A stretch of 64,000 nt of DNA from contig CM062211.1 of NCBI GenBank assembly GCA_031216445.1, forward strand, positions 17,568,001 to 17,632,000. Reading direction: 5' to 3'. The first letter of the stretch is position 1. Every line of letters starts with the position of its first letter. The stretch comes from Lateolabrax maculatus (taxonomy: Eukaryota; Chordata; Actinopteri; Acropomatiformes; Lateolabracidae). Both the position numbers and the translations under genes were made by a program. Below are positions 47,961-60,399 of the stretch, in pieces. A model generated the notes under the pieces. It was not told where the DNA came from. It saw only the letters and a list, made by a program, of their open reading frames with translations, and ran no database searches.

Positions 47961-50868
47961 CAGTATTTAACCATCTTTTAAGTTTCCTACAAAACTGTAG
48001 TAGTCTTATGGGGATACACTGTTAGAAGCTGGTATGTTATTTCCTCCCACTTTTCTGCTTGTTTGTAGTTATTTTAAACCAATTTCCACCAATTTTCTGT
48101 AATATTTACTTGCAGAATTAAATATTTTGTATGATTTCCTTTTTTATAAAAACTTCTATTACTACGATGAGTGTCAAAGCTTTTTTGATGACAAATTCAA
48201 AATTGTTGCACATCATTGAGATCATGCTTTGAAATTTAAGTTGATTTTCAGTGGCTAAAAACTGCGGCGTCCTTCACCTTTCTGCACCTTCAGACTCTGG
48301 TTTTAGTTTTCCTCTCTCTCTTATTTATTTTATTTTCCTCTCTCTGGCTTCCTCTCATTCTGACTGAGTCATATGAGCTTATGAAAGCCTGAAGACAGCA
48401 TTCTGCCAAGACCCAAATCAACTCATTTCTGCACACCAACACACTTGTCATGCGCTTTGTGTTTGGGTGTTCTTAGCCTTGAGATGACTCCTTCTCTCCC
48501 CACCAGTCTCGCCTCCCTCCTCCTTTTTTTTCTCTCTCTGCTGTTTTCTTTGCACGGAATAAAAAAAAAAGGCCCAGAGTTCCTCCTCCTATCCTTCAGC
48601 TCCCTCAAATCTCCTACTTCATCTTCACTACCCTTGATATGAGTTGTTTTTATGGCTGATGAGTCAAGAGTATCACTCATCAGCACTTCTACCGGGGATA
48701 AGAAAACACAGCCACCTACCATGCCTTTTATTTTTTTCATCTCCGAATGACAATCTCTCTCCATATGCCTCATTTTCTGTGGCCTCTCTTTTTGTGCTGT
48801 GAGGTGGAGTGCTTTAAGAGGAAATGTAGCATTTGATTGGGCTCTTACTGGCCTTGTTATTCGCAGGCTTTGAGCACCGTTGTTGTTGTCTCACAGTTAA
48901 GTAAGCCGCCTGGCCTCATCTGCACCCGCTCAACTCGGAGCTGCACTGCAACGGCCCCCTTGCTGGCTTTCGCTGTCGCGCCAGAGCCGGCGATAATTTC
49001 ACCGGTGTCAGGGAAACTGTGGCCCCTCTCTTCCCCCCGTGTGTTTATTTTAAATTAGCAACGGCGTTGTTTGGAAAGGATCCCAGCCGTTTGGGGCAAA
49101 TGAGCCCACTTTTATGCCCCAGTGGCGACCCAGAGGCACTTTTCCCTCATTCGTAAAAAATAGCAGTTTGGATTCAAATGAGTCTGTAAGTCCCACCGAG
49201 ATGCAGAAAAAGTTCCACGGCTGCAGCTGCAAGCCTTTACAACTCCAACAACTTCTCTGTTATCTTCATTCGGTTGTAGTTTGGATGCTCATTAGCTGAC
49301 ACTTCAGCAAGTGCTATCCCCAAAAACATCAACAACAAAGAGGCGAAAACAGCACAACATGGTAAACATTAATTGACGGTGGAAATGTGGCAAGTACAAA
49401 ATAAGTGAGTGTTTTTTTTCTTTATATATGATTTCAGTAAGTAAGAACTCCCCCTTTGCTCTCAAGCCCTCGTTACCATGGCTGCGACTGGCTTTAAACT
49501 CTCCTCCTCGTCCTCTTTTGAGGTTTTTCGGCTTGTTTTTTGTTTTAAATTTAAAGGTTGGCGACTCTGCTTGCATCAGTTTTTTTTTTTTTTACATCGA
49601 TGTATCACACAGACTGCAGGCACCTGAAGTCAAGCCTGGAAGTAGTCAAGCCCAATACCCTTTTTACACCAAAATAAGCTCATGTGTAGGTTTTATTTAA
49701 ACAAACCTCACTAAAACTCACTAAAATTGGCGATTGAGTCTTTTCCACAGTTAAGATTTGTGGAAAAGGGGTAAAGATTAACTTGTCCACCCGGGTGTCA
49801 TGTTTCCATCACTGCCGAGCCGATCGACTACTGCAGAGTCTATTGACCCAGGAATGAATCGCGATTGTACCCTTTCCCACTGAAGACAAAAGCCAGATGT
49901 TCGTGAGTGTCAGTGGATGTTTTATCCAGTGTGAAAGAGGCTCAAGTCAAGTTTCCAGTCCTCATTTTTGTGACTAGAGTCAGGGTTTCGAGTCTGTAGC
50001 TCTGGGATATTAGTGTGTTTTTTGGGCGCGATTCACATCTTTACATCAGCTCAGATCATTAGTCTCTGCTGGATGACCCAAAGCTGTTACAATAACTCAA
50101 TTCTGAAGCATCTAAACCTACTTCCCTTTCATTTTATCTTACCAGCATGTCCGGTTTTTTGTAAAATATTGTTTTAAAATGGCAATCAGACTTGGGCAGA
50201 CTTTGCAGCAGGACGGCTATGAATAAATTAATGATTAATTACAGGACGTCAAAGATAAAACCCAAAGACTTAATGCTCGCTCAGAGCTATGGCAGAAATA
50301 CAGTTCTGCACGTCAAACCAGAAAGTGGATATCTGTGGATCAGTGTAATCCCCCGATTTTATTATTGTCATCATCTGGCGTCACATGACGGTCTTAAGTG
50401 CTGTTTGAGAGGCTTCTTCAGCCCAACAAGAATCAAGAATAAAATTCCTCGAGCAAACACGAGTCATTTTCAGAATATTTTTGGCATTAAACAATAACAT
50501 CATTCCAAATACATCAGCGTCCAAAAATCCATATTGCAAATACTTTAAAAGATCTCTTTAAGCCTATTTAGGTTAGTTAGAAGCCAAAACTTAAACTTCA
50601 AATAATTTGAGAATCAGCTTGGTATCAGTTAATAAGTTCCCACATTTTTTGTTTTTGGCACATTAATGCCCATAAAGCATTAAATTGTGTCGCTTTTTTT
50701 TTGTGTCACGCTGAATCCATTTAGCAGTTTGACCCAGGTGTGTGCATTTAGGCTGTGTGCGTCTCTGTGTGTTGTTTATTCTGCCTAGGACGGTCTGGGG
50801 AATATCGTGGCACTACGGTTGGTTTAATGTGTTTGGAGTTAATAACCAGATGAGTGGATGAGCAGGGC

Positions 50869-50889
50869 GGGGGGGGGGGGGGGGGGGGG
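50869..50889 (+). repeat. Poly-G homopolymer (21 G)
   Basis: An uninterrupted run of 21 G on the transcribed sense strand. Such runs readily form G-quadruplexes in DNA or RNA and are prone to sequencing error, so the exact length is uncertain. Confidence 0.9.
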
Positions 50890-51033
50890 AGTGAGAAATG
50901 GAGCAATTTGGCATTTTGTGCTGAAAGAGAGATAGAGATGGAGAGAGAGATAAAGAGAGAATGAGACAAAGAGAGCCAGAGGGGTAAACAGAAAATGGTC
51001 CTTTTGCTAAAACACAACCTTAAGCGCCATGAC

Positions 51034-51035
<2 letters not shown>

Positions 51036-51073
<38 letters not shown>
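51036..51073. repeat. TG microsatellite
   Basis: About 19 TG units, 147 nt downstream of the poly-G run. Confidence 0.97.
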
Positions 51074-51074
<1 letters not shown>

Positions 51075-51327
51075 TGTGTTTTGGCAGGGGACGTGCTATG
51101 TCATTTATCTTAATGATACAGCCTGCCCACATGAGCTGCTGAGACACACTTAAATTCACACACACATGCACAGAATAAGTTTAATGTCTTCATTAACAGG
51201 CCATATCCTGCATAAGAGTCCCTGTGCACAACATGGCCTGGGAATCATTCAAAATATAAAAAAAAACAACATGAATCAAAATAGAAATGAAGGGTGTGTA
51301 ATTTGGTGTGAATGGAAAAGAGTCATT

Positions 51328-51352
51328 AACAATGTGGCCAAAAGTATGTGCA
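51328..51352. mobile_element. Short Tc1-like terminal fragment
   Basis: CAATGTGGCCAAAAGTATGTG is close to the terminal sequence of the Tc1-like remnant at 25632. Only the end is recognisable; the rest is lost or too diverged. Confidence 0.45.
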
Positions 51353-52079
51353 GGATTTTAAAAATGGAAAGACGTGAGATTACTATCTGATAAAGTGATT
51401 GTTGTCTGACCAAACCGCAAATAGCACAAAGGCAAAAAAAAAACTAGGGCTGAACCAATCGAAAACAGGACTCCAAATCAAACCTACAAATCTGAGAAAA
51501 GAGACGCTGCCACCCACGCTGCTTGATTGACAGCTGATCTCTGGGGAAGAGCGGGAGCCACAACAACGAGTGTTTAGCACCAAAGATAGACACAGAGGAT
51601 GTTGCAACAGTTTGCTCCTTCATATAAACCACTTTGAAAACAAAAAGTGCAATCAATAACACCCCCGGAAGTGTTTGACCGGGATACCTTAAATAGATTT
51701 TACATCAGCCGTCGTCTTTAAGCTGAAATGTCATCTTGATGGCTGAAAAAAAAAAAAAAACACAAAAATCCAATGACGATACGGGAAATAATTTCAAGCA
51801 CGGAGATAAACACATGCAGGCAGATTACAGCATCTGACTTTCGATCACTGCTCAGATGAAAATCTCCCTGCCTGGGTTTGTTCTGCTGCCGCATCCAGGG
51901 ACCCACACCCGTCCAATGGCAGGCAACACGCTTTGAAACTGCAAGCCAACTGCGTCCTCCCGCTCAGCTGTGGCAACGCCGAGTGAACGCTTTGCCGTCC
52001 AAGACAATTATCTGCTCTAATGGATTCAGTTGAGACGAGGCCGACCTGAGACGGAGAACTGATTTATTTCATTCTTTCC

Positions 52080-52620
52080 TAAAGCAGAGCGGCCAATTAT
52101 ATCGCCTTAACTAGACGTTAGTTTTTTTAGCCGGCTACCGAGGCCCAATTAGAGAGCAGCTGCAGGTGGATTTTAATGGGAGACTGTGTGTGCGGATTCT
52201 CAGCTCTGTGTGTCTTATTTTTTTTTCCTCTGTTTATACTTTTGCATGCCTCAGCGACGGAGAGAGTTGCTTGGTTATGAGAGAAGTTGCAGAGCTGGAA
52301 ATCTTTCTCCTTTTTTTTTCTCCCTCTCCGAGCTCTTCGAGGTCGGCCAGAAAGCGGCTTTGATTTCCGGAAAAGTGCTCTTGTTGTCTTCGCAGCGAGG
52401 GAGGTAGAGGGGGGGAGGGAGGATTTGGAGGGGGGTGACATTGGTGCTTTTCCACCAAAGTAACCAGTGGATTGTATAGATTTGTGAAGTGCTGCGAGCT
52501 GGACCAATTCCTGCGTTGACAGGATTAGAACATCAGCCAAATGCCCGTCGGAGATGCAGCATTGTTTGAAGCCATCCACTCATCCTCTCCCTATTTTTCC
52601 ATCTGACAATCTGTTCTTTA
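52080..52620. other. Unique stretch with homeodomain-type sites
   Basis: GCGGCCAATTATATCGCC, GGCCCAATTAGAGAGCAGC and CAGCTGCAGGTGGATTTT form a unique region with paired AATTA cores and a CAGCTG/CAGGTG E-box pair. The later part is CT-rich and G-rich. A 150-codon minus-strand frame (52127-52579) crosses it with no domain. Candidate enhancer, by inference. Confidence 0.3.
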
Positions 52621-55109
52621 TTGCGCTGTCAAATTCAGAACGCATTCTCTGTCATTTTTTCCCCCCCACATGCCCGCTGTCACTCAGCGGCTCCTTGACA
52701 CACAGAAATTATACACATTAAGGGGCATTTTTGCAGCTGCACAGACAGCGAAGAGGGAACAGCGAGGGGGGAGGTTGGGGGCGAGGAAAATGCAAGAAAT
52801 AGAGAGAGGTGGAGTATGTATCCCATGCCACCCAGAGGCCTGTGTGAGCAGTAATTGCTGTAGAGTGTAGTTAATGTGGGTCAGCGGTTGAGTGGAACCC
52901 CAGGGGTCAGAAGGAGTGCAGAGGGGAAGGAAAAGGAACCGGAGTGATGGAGGGAGGAAGAGGGAGCCACTGTGAGAGCCGCGGCCAGCCTCGGGTGGGA
53001 GGGCTTAGGGTGAAGCTCTCTGATACACCCCCCACCCGTCTCTCTTTTTTTTCTCCCCTTTTAATAAACCATACTTCCATCCTGCGAGGGCTGCAGGGCA
53101 TTACTCCTTTCAGTCTCCTGCACCTCCACCTCTCTCAGTCTGTGCTGATTTGACCCCAAACATTTGAGTTTTGAATAGAGCAGCAGTTCCCTGCTGGTCA
53201 CAAATTGGGGACCTGTGAAGAAAGGCAGCAAATAAAGTATACATATGCTTTGTTTTAAGGGGGCAACAAGCCAAAAACGCTGAGAACCTTTGAAATCGTA
53301 TGCATTTGCACTTCATTTTACATGAAAGTCACCAGCAGTGGTACCATTCATCACACGCCAACTTGCATTCACATGAAAACACCTTGGAGACCAAAGGTAA
53401 AATAGTAAAGAGCTGTTTGGTACAATTGCACAGATAGAACCAGAAAGAATCTGAGGTATTTTTACAGACTAAATAAAGAAGGTGAAAGAGGACAGAAGCA
53501 CATTGATGTGACACTTTCTAACAGTCTGTATGACATTAACGAACCAAACATAGAGAATTGAATATGTTTCAAACCTGCCCAAAAACAACCAGAATACCCT
53601 CATGATTTTAAACAAATCCTTTGAAACAGGACTTATGTGTCAAGGAAATCAGTTCCTGGCCATATTACAATGCTCACAGACTGCTGATGTTCCAGTATTT
53701 CATGGAAGTGAATTTCTGTTTCTACAGCCTTTAATTTTTCAAGATATACCGGTTTATTTTCCTGCTGGTGTTGCAGCCTCCGCTCATTGCAGCCATAGCA
53801 GGTTTTTTGGCCAATTAGTGATAGTGTAGTGGGCTGTAGTTGGTGCGAAAGTGACGTCAGCTCTGTAGAAAATGCAAACTAAGAGCTGAGACGACTCCTG
53901 CAGCCGTGCATCACTTCGGGAAACCAAACTTTGTCAAAACGGCCTCGAAAAGCCGTCAGTACGAGTTCTTGCTGAGTTTACTGTCACTGTACAACTTACA
54001 CATCAAAATACATAAAAAGCACAACGAACATTTTGTCTGCAAAGAAGAGAATGTTTCTGAAACATGGGAATCAAGAAGTCTTTAAAGTAGATTAGCTGCT
54101 GCTTAAGCGAAGACGACCCATCCACCTGTTCTGTGGCAGGGGAGACTTGGACTCATTGTTGTTTTATTTTAAATGGAAAATTACGATAAAATAAAATAAT
54201 AATACATTTGTTAATTAAATGTAGAAAGAAAGTACAGAGGTCACCACCTCTGAGGTGCCATGCACGCCTGACTGGCCCGATTATCCCGATCAGACATGAA
54301 CAACATGGCCTGATTTTAAATAAAGAGGCAATATAGACCTGAAATACCAAATACACTTCCTCGACACACCAGTTCAGCTCCTCCGCAGCTCAGCTTGAGC
54401 CGGGGTCGACCTGTTGTCGGAGGGGGTAGATGTGTTGACAGAGGCGGGGGGCCGCGGGTCTTCACTCAGTCAAAGGCCCCCTTCAGCAGCCATGAAGCAT
54501 TTATGAACAGGCATCTCCCTCCTCTGCTCTCTATTCTGCTCACAGCAGCTCATCCTCTCCCCTCTTCTTCTTCTTCTCTCTCTTTTGTTTTTGTTTTTTT
54601 TGTCTCGCAAACACTCTGCCCTTCTTTCCCACGTCCTCGCCGTCCGTCGCACTCTTACACTCTTTCTGTACACACACACACACACACACACATCAGCGTC
54701 TGATAGATTTCCTCCCCTTCACTCCCAGTTTGTGTGTGTGCATCTCTGGTGTGTGTTTTTGAGTGTCCCTCTACCACAGCACAAGCAGAGTGTGTGTCCC
54801 CCTTCTGAGCCCTCTCGGCCTTCAGGTAAATGTTTGTGCTGCGAGAAAAAAAAGGAGACACATGCACACCTTTTGATGGAAAGAGCTTATTAATCCCAGT
54901 CTGCCGCACTTTTTCCACCTGTTCATGGTTCACGTACAGTTATGTTTCTCTGTAAATAAATGGCGCAAATTCTGACATATGCTAAAAATAATATGTGCGC
55001 CCTTATTAGCGTTCTGCAGCTTTGTGTGTGTGTGTGTGTGAGGTGCGAGTGTGCTGACTCTTAAACAGGTGGAAGTGGAACACTGCAGGGAACGTGTCTG
55101 TGTGCCTTA

Positions 55110-55110
<1 letters not shown>

Positions 55111-55154
<44 letters not shown>
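55111..55154. repeat. TG microsatellite
   Basis: Twenty-two uninterrupted TG units; a shorter TG run lies at about 55023-55040. Confidence 0.97.
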
Positions 55155-55158
<4 letters not shown>

Positions 55159-55699
55159 CCACTCCGCTGCTCTTTGATCCTCGTCTTGACAGCCCACCAC
55201 CTGGGACGATCCGTCACACGCCGCATGGCTCCCAGGCCCGGCTACACCATGGGAATCACAACACACAGCGCCTAACTGCAGCACTAACAGCCAGCCCTCC
55301 CCTGCACATTATACACTGTCAGAATCACTAATGCTGACACCAAACCCTCCCATATACAGATATTTGGGGGGGACGCCGCCGGGATGCCGCCGGAATCACA
55401 ATCCTCATTGCTCAGCAAGCATCTAACCCTCAAACAGTGCTATTGGAATTGCTAATCGCACACAAGGGGCCAAAGCTTGAACACAGGTGCGATTGGAATT
55501 ATAATGGCATTATAATGTACAATACTGAGGCGATGCTGAAACGCTCCCCCTTGTATACACACAGCGTTCACTCTGCGCCAAGCATGCAGGAAGTATAATG
55601 AACGCAGTTCAACGCGCCTCTCGTGGAAACCATGATGCCGGCTAAGAAACGCTTCCAAGTTTTATACAGGCAGAGTCAGTTTGGTGTTCTTACCTGTGC

Positions 55700-58600
55700 G
55701 TTTAATCACATAAATTACTTAAAGGGCCAGTTAGTAATGTTTTACCGCATGCATTTTAACTGTAGTGGAATATATGATTGAAGAGTTGCAGTTGTAGAAG
55801 GAGAATCGGTATTTTGTGCGTTTTTTTTATTGATTATAATTGAAACTACAGGTCTATTTTACAGTTATTTAACTGTATGAGAAAGTATTAATAACTAACC
55901 ATTTTGTCTAGTGTGGCTCTGTGTAATGAGAGATATTTTAATCATTTGGGAGTGATGGAAGCCCGACACACACCCATGGTCCTCTGGCACAGGTGTTTTC
56001 ACTCATGGCGCCTCTTCGTGTCCTTACAGACGTGTGCATGACAGACATCTTCCTCAACCTTTGTATTTTTTATTAGAAGGGAGAGCCTCTTTAAATGGAG
56101 CGCAGGCAGCCTGTGAGGTGGCGGGCAGGACGTTTTATCTCCATCAGCTGATAATTAAACAGCAGGAGGTAGCAGAGACAACGCGGTGACGTTTTTTTCA
56201 CAGCTTTTCGAGCGTTGGCAGGGGACAGACTTTTTTCCCGTTTCGGATTCAGCCGAGTGAAAAACAGGTTTATCTGTGTTTATCAGTGCTTCTCCCTCCA
56301 CCTTATCCTTAAGTGAGTCCAGTTTTATCATGATAATGGAGAGCAAAGATGGAGCAGAACTGCCAGACATCCACAGTTTGTGGAAGCCGCCACTTTACCG
56401 CCGAGTTTTGTGTGTGAGAGTCATATCAGTTTGGTGACCTACATGGAATAAATTGTATAAATTTTCACTCTGTCATAGTCCCTCAGTCGTGACTAATTTC
56501 CCCCCCTTATCTCCACGCCTTTAACTAGTAGAAGCGGGCGTGAAACTCTCGGTGGTAAATTAATACTTATAGTAGAAGTGGGTAGCTTAGGGTTTAGTGC
56601 AGTGACACCCCGAGCTGCCTTTCACGCTGGGGGTCGTGGAAGGAAACACTAAGCTGGGAGTGATCCCTGCTAATACACAGGAACTGCAGCATTTGAATCA
56701 CAACACCAATCACGTTGCCGGCGCTAGGCTAAGGGCCAACTATTCAACAGCCGTGGCACCCACAGGACACCGCAGGAATTCAGATCCATTAGGCTCCCGG
56801 CCCCATCAAAGGGACTCTGGGATTCGGATGCTAAATCTGCTCCAGATGCTCACTGTTGGATTTCACTAAGATGCACTGCGGGGCAAGTGTCATAAGGGCT
56901 TATGTCTGCGATATGGCCAACGGTCCGCTGCCATTCACACTGGGTTGATTTGTGTCGTAAACACAAGGTAGAGGACAACAAAGCGGACGTAAACAGCGGC
57001 GCGCTCGGCTCATCCGTGGACAAATAGATGCACAAGAAAATTAACAGATGAGCAAAGCCGAGAGCAGAAGGTCCAAACGTATAAAAGCTGCAGCAACTGG
57101 AAGGAAAATGATGGAGCTAAAACCTGCACAGACCAAATCAAATGCTTTGCTATGGTATTACTGCATTGAAGTGGGCCGCATGAAATACTGGTTTCTGATT
57201 AACTGGCAGGTGTCCATTAAATCATATTAGAGGTCACCTCAAACAACCACCACTCTGGATCACTGTGTTACTTGCTATGAGTCAAGCTACAGCCATGGGT
57301 TAAAATGGCAGTTCAATTTATTTTTTCCCCTCTAAATTGTCGCTTTTGGCCGAAGAAGTCCATTATTAGTAAGGCTCTAATGCTAAAATATCACAAATGT
57401 TTGTGTTGACATTGTTGGCTTCTGCAGAACGACAACTCGAGGGAGCAAACAAGCAGCTTCTCAGTCTAAGATAGATGCTGTAGCTTGAGGTCACACCATC
57501 ACTTAAAACACAGGTTTTCATTGTTCCTGATGCTGCATCATGAATCTCAGGGTCTCCTATTAGTTCTTCCAGTTGACTGACTCACTGCTGCGTCCTCCAT
57601 GTTTTATGTTTGGCTCAGAGTCTTTATTAATCCTTCGTCTTCGGTCTTGTTTTTGTGTTTTTCTCCCCCCTGTGGCTGTTAGATAATAATGTCAAAAATG
57701 TCATGATGGCATAAATACCGACAAGAGTCCATACTGTGATATTTCCGGTGTTTGACAGAAATGAAATAAATAACAGCTGCTGTTTATATGAGGAAAACAG
57801 AGGAGTCACACCTCTGTGTCTGGCCTAAATGTCCTCCTGCTGGGTTTTGCCTGACTTTGCAGGTTTGCGCGCTGACTGAGAATGGCCCACAACTGCAGTG
57901 TTTGAGCCCCACTCTGCAGGGATTACACACAGATTAATGAAGAGGAGGAGAAAAAAAATCCCTCTTTCCCTTTTTTACTTTCTTCACTGGGTTTGGTCAT
58001 GGACATGCATTTGAGTGCAGCTACAGCACTGTATGTGAGTGAATGATGGAGTGAGTAGGCAACTTTGTGTGTGCTTTTACTTGGTAATATGCAGGTTTGC
58101 AGGCAAGGTTAAACCTGGGCTTAATTTTGATACAAAATTTTGTTTTTTACCAGCCTGATAATACGACCGAATTGCCTTTCGTTTTCTCATCATTTCAAGG
58201 TTGTTTTGCTCTAACCAATCAGGAAAAAACACAATCAATGAGAACACAACACCAGACCTATTTAAATCACAAAAGAAATTGACTTGTGGGCGCAATTTGG
58301 GGAGTAATCTTGGTAGTTTTTAGATATAACTGTTGTCATTTGAAGAGATTAAAAGACTATTTCAGCGTGGAGCAGATACTACTAACTGAAATAAAGTCAT
58401 TTGTCAAGTTTTAACTCAGATGTGTAAATGCCTTTTGACCTCCAAAACACTAAATCAGTCGGGGTTACTCAGAAGCAAGTCTCTGAATTAGTGAGGGCTG
58501 ACTAACCCTCGTGGGTGTCAACCAGTGAGCGACGAGTGACGACTGTCTTTACTGAACGAGTGAGTAAGCAACTGTTTGCAGATTACTCAAGGATTAATGA
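55700..58600. other. Intron 2 segment without gene
   Basis: Mostly unique, AT-balanced DNA. The part 56090-56880 is GC-balanced and may contain conserved noncoding sequence. No frame over 80 codons and no transposon marks were recognised. Confidence 0.4.
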
Positions 58601-58661
58601 AGAGGCAACCCCTCTCTCCACCTCCTCCTCTTCCTCTCTCTCTCTCTGTCTTTGTACTGCA

Positions 58662-58695
58662 TGTGTGTGTGTGTGTGCGTTGCTGTGTGTGTGCG
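58662..58695 (+). promoter_or_regulatory. UG-rich tract upstream of exon 3
   Basis: TG runs at 58662-58678 and 58684-58693 lie about 200-235 nt before the exon 3 acceptor. In the pre-mRNA they read UGUGUG, the preferred RNA motif of CELF proteins. A role as an upstream autoregulatory binding site is inferred. Confidence 0.45.
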
Positions 58696-58897
58696 CACGG
58701 TTCCTCGAGGCTCAAGTCTTCAGCGTTGAAACGCGTCCAAAAGCGTTCTCTTCCTCTCCGCTAGGATGTTTCGTCCTTAACATTCACTCAGCGTCTGCCA
58801 GTGTCGACAGGTGATGCCAAGCAGATGAATAGAGAAAATGCTCTTTTTTTTTTTTGCTCCTTGTGCTCATCCTCTCTCTCTGTCTTTCTCTCCCCAG

Positions 58898-58980
58898 GCT
58901 GCTGTTTTGTCACGTTTTACACAAGGAAAGCTGCCCTTGAAGCCCAGAATGCACTGCATAACATAAAGACCTTAACAGGG
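58898..58980 (+). CDS. celf2: celf2 coding exon 3 (RNP1 of RRM1)
   Basis: This 83-nt exon completes codon 92 and encodes residues 93 to 119: GCCFVTFYTRKAALEAQNAL followed by HNIKTLTG. RNP1 is KGCCFVTF at residues 91-98, spanning the exon 2/3 junction; its aromatic residues Phe95 and Phe98 are the expected RNA-stacking positions. The acceptor is a long CT-rich tract ending CCCCAG at 58897, with a possible branch point TGCTCAT (A near 58869). The donor is AGGG/GTGAGT at 58980/58981, phase 0. 83 nt is the size I expect for this exon in the CELF family. The mammalian protein, as I remember it, reads KTLPG where this reads KTLTG; a Thr here is probably a fish variant. The following exon, which should begin MHHPIQMKPAD, was not found before position 64000, so the gene model is truncated by the window end. 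Confidence 0.96.
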
Positions 58981-59065
58981 GTGAGTGTGTGTCCTCGATT
59001 CTCCTCTGCCTACTTTCTCCTCTAATCACACACTTACAGCAGCACCCTGAGGCGGCCCCGCCCCA

Positions 59066-59068
<3 letters not shown>

Positions 59069-59112
<44 letters not shown>

Positions 59113-59138
59113 TGTGTTTGTGTGGGTGTGTGTGTGTG
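59069..59138 (+). promoter_or_regulatory. UG-rich tract downstream of exon 3
   Basis: A 40-nt pure TG run (59069-59108) continues as interrupted TG/TGGG sequence to 59138. It begins 88 nt after the exon 3 donor. Together with the upstream tract it brackets exon 3 with potential CELF-binding sites. It is certain as a microsatellite; its regulatory role is inferred. Confidence 0.55.
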
Positions 59139-59929
59139 AGTACACTGCTGCCACAGTGCATTTGCAAGCATGCGAGTGACTGAAAGTGTGAGCAGGTGAG
59201 CAACTGACTGTCAGTGTTGGTTAGTGAAAGAAAGTTCAGTTCAGTTGAGTTGATAAAGTCCACGTTAAAGGCACTGTGGACTTTTTACAAGATGTGAATA
59301 TAAGCTGATATATATGGAACTTAATCAGCTGCATTAGGAGACTAGCACTGGGCTGAATGTGTCAGTTATCAGTGGAATCACATATTGGTGATATAATCAT
59401 ATTCATCGTCAAAATTGATTCTAAGCAAACTGCTTCTAAAAACTAAATAGATGATATATTCATTAGATGTAAACATGAAAAAAAATTCTTATCAGATTGC
59501 TTTGCAGATTTCAGCCATATCACCCAGCCTCACCATGAAAACGTTTGGCAGCAGGCCTGACTGCATGCTCCTAATGTAACTAATGTCCAGTACATTTAAG
59601 AACCAAATCTTTATAACCAGTGCAAATGAATCATTTTGTAAATCTTTGTTAAATCTGTTGCCCTTTACATCTCAGCATTTGCGTTGTGGCCCTTCGCAGC
59701 CTGCGGAAATGTGCATCATGTCTGTGCTCGTGGCATCCATATCCATCCTTGTGCACGCACTGACTGTATAGCGCTTCAACAAACAGGTGTTTGGGTGGTT
59801 GCTGGCCATCTAGTGTCCTCATATCTGGACATTTGCACATGAGCCTGACTATAAAGGAGTGTGTTGATGCTGTGGCATTGCCTTTCTTTCATGCTTTCTG
59901 CTCAAATCTCCACTATTGTTCCCTCCTGT

Positions 59930-60370
59930 AGCCCAGGAGAGCGATAGAGGAAGTGGGCCTTGCTCGCGTCTCTCCCCCTTTCAGCCCTGGGTGGATATTT
60001 AGAGGCCCCCAGATCCCTTCTGCTAGGGCTATTGGCTGCTTCCCCGCCTCTCTTCTTGGCTGCACTGGCGAACTGGAATCTCATCAGTTGAGCGCCTGCA
60101 CTCGCTTGCTTCTGTCAGTTGGATCAGTGGATAGCCCCCCTGGGCAGGACAGGGTGGATACTGCGAATCCCACAAGAGCTACCCGGGATTTGTGCTCAGG
60201 TTCGTCCGATTCACAGTCGAGCTTGTTGTTTTGCACAGAGTCACCGTGTTAATTGCTCGTGGAATAAGTATGTTAAATTTGGTCTGTTTTCCTACACTGT
60301 GAGAGTTAGTCACTTATCCCTTGTTGGAGGTGTGAAGCAGCCCTGGGGAGGACACATCTGCAGCAGTTTC
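59930..60370. other. Unique GC-balanced stretch in intron 3
   Basis: Unique sequence with words such as GGAACTGGAATCTCATCAG-like and GATACTGCGAATCCCACAAG, without microsatellites. Two overlapping plus-strand frames (59953-60252, 60119-60388) show no domain. It may be a conserved noncoding element; nothing more can be said. Confidence 0.25.
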
Positions 60371-60399
60371 AGGATTATAGGAACATGAAATCGCCTTCT

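Larger units (their letters stand above)
46677..58897 (+). other. celf2: celf2 intron 2 (about 12.2 kb)
   Basis: The interval is bounded by the exon 2 donor (GTATAA) and the exon 3 acceptor (CCCCAG). It begins with a CT-rich low-complexity stretch (about 46738-46870) and holds TG microsatellites (51036-51073, 55111-55154), a 21-G homopolymer (50869-50889) and scattered repeat fragments. No additional exon or gene was recognised. Open frames within it, such as one of 150 codons on the minus strand at 52127-52579, have no visible domain and no codon-usage support. Confidence 0.93.

Noticed and set aside
52127..52579. 150-codon minus-strand open frame
   Set aside because: No domain visible; overlaps a CT/GA-rich region that biases codons to Lys, Arg and Pro.
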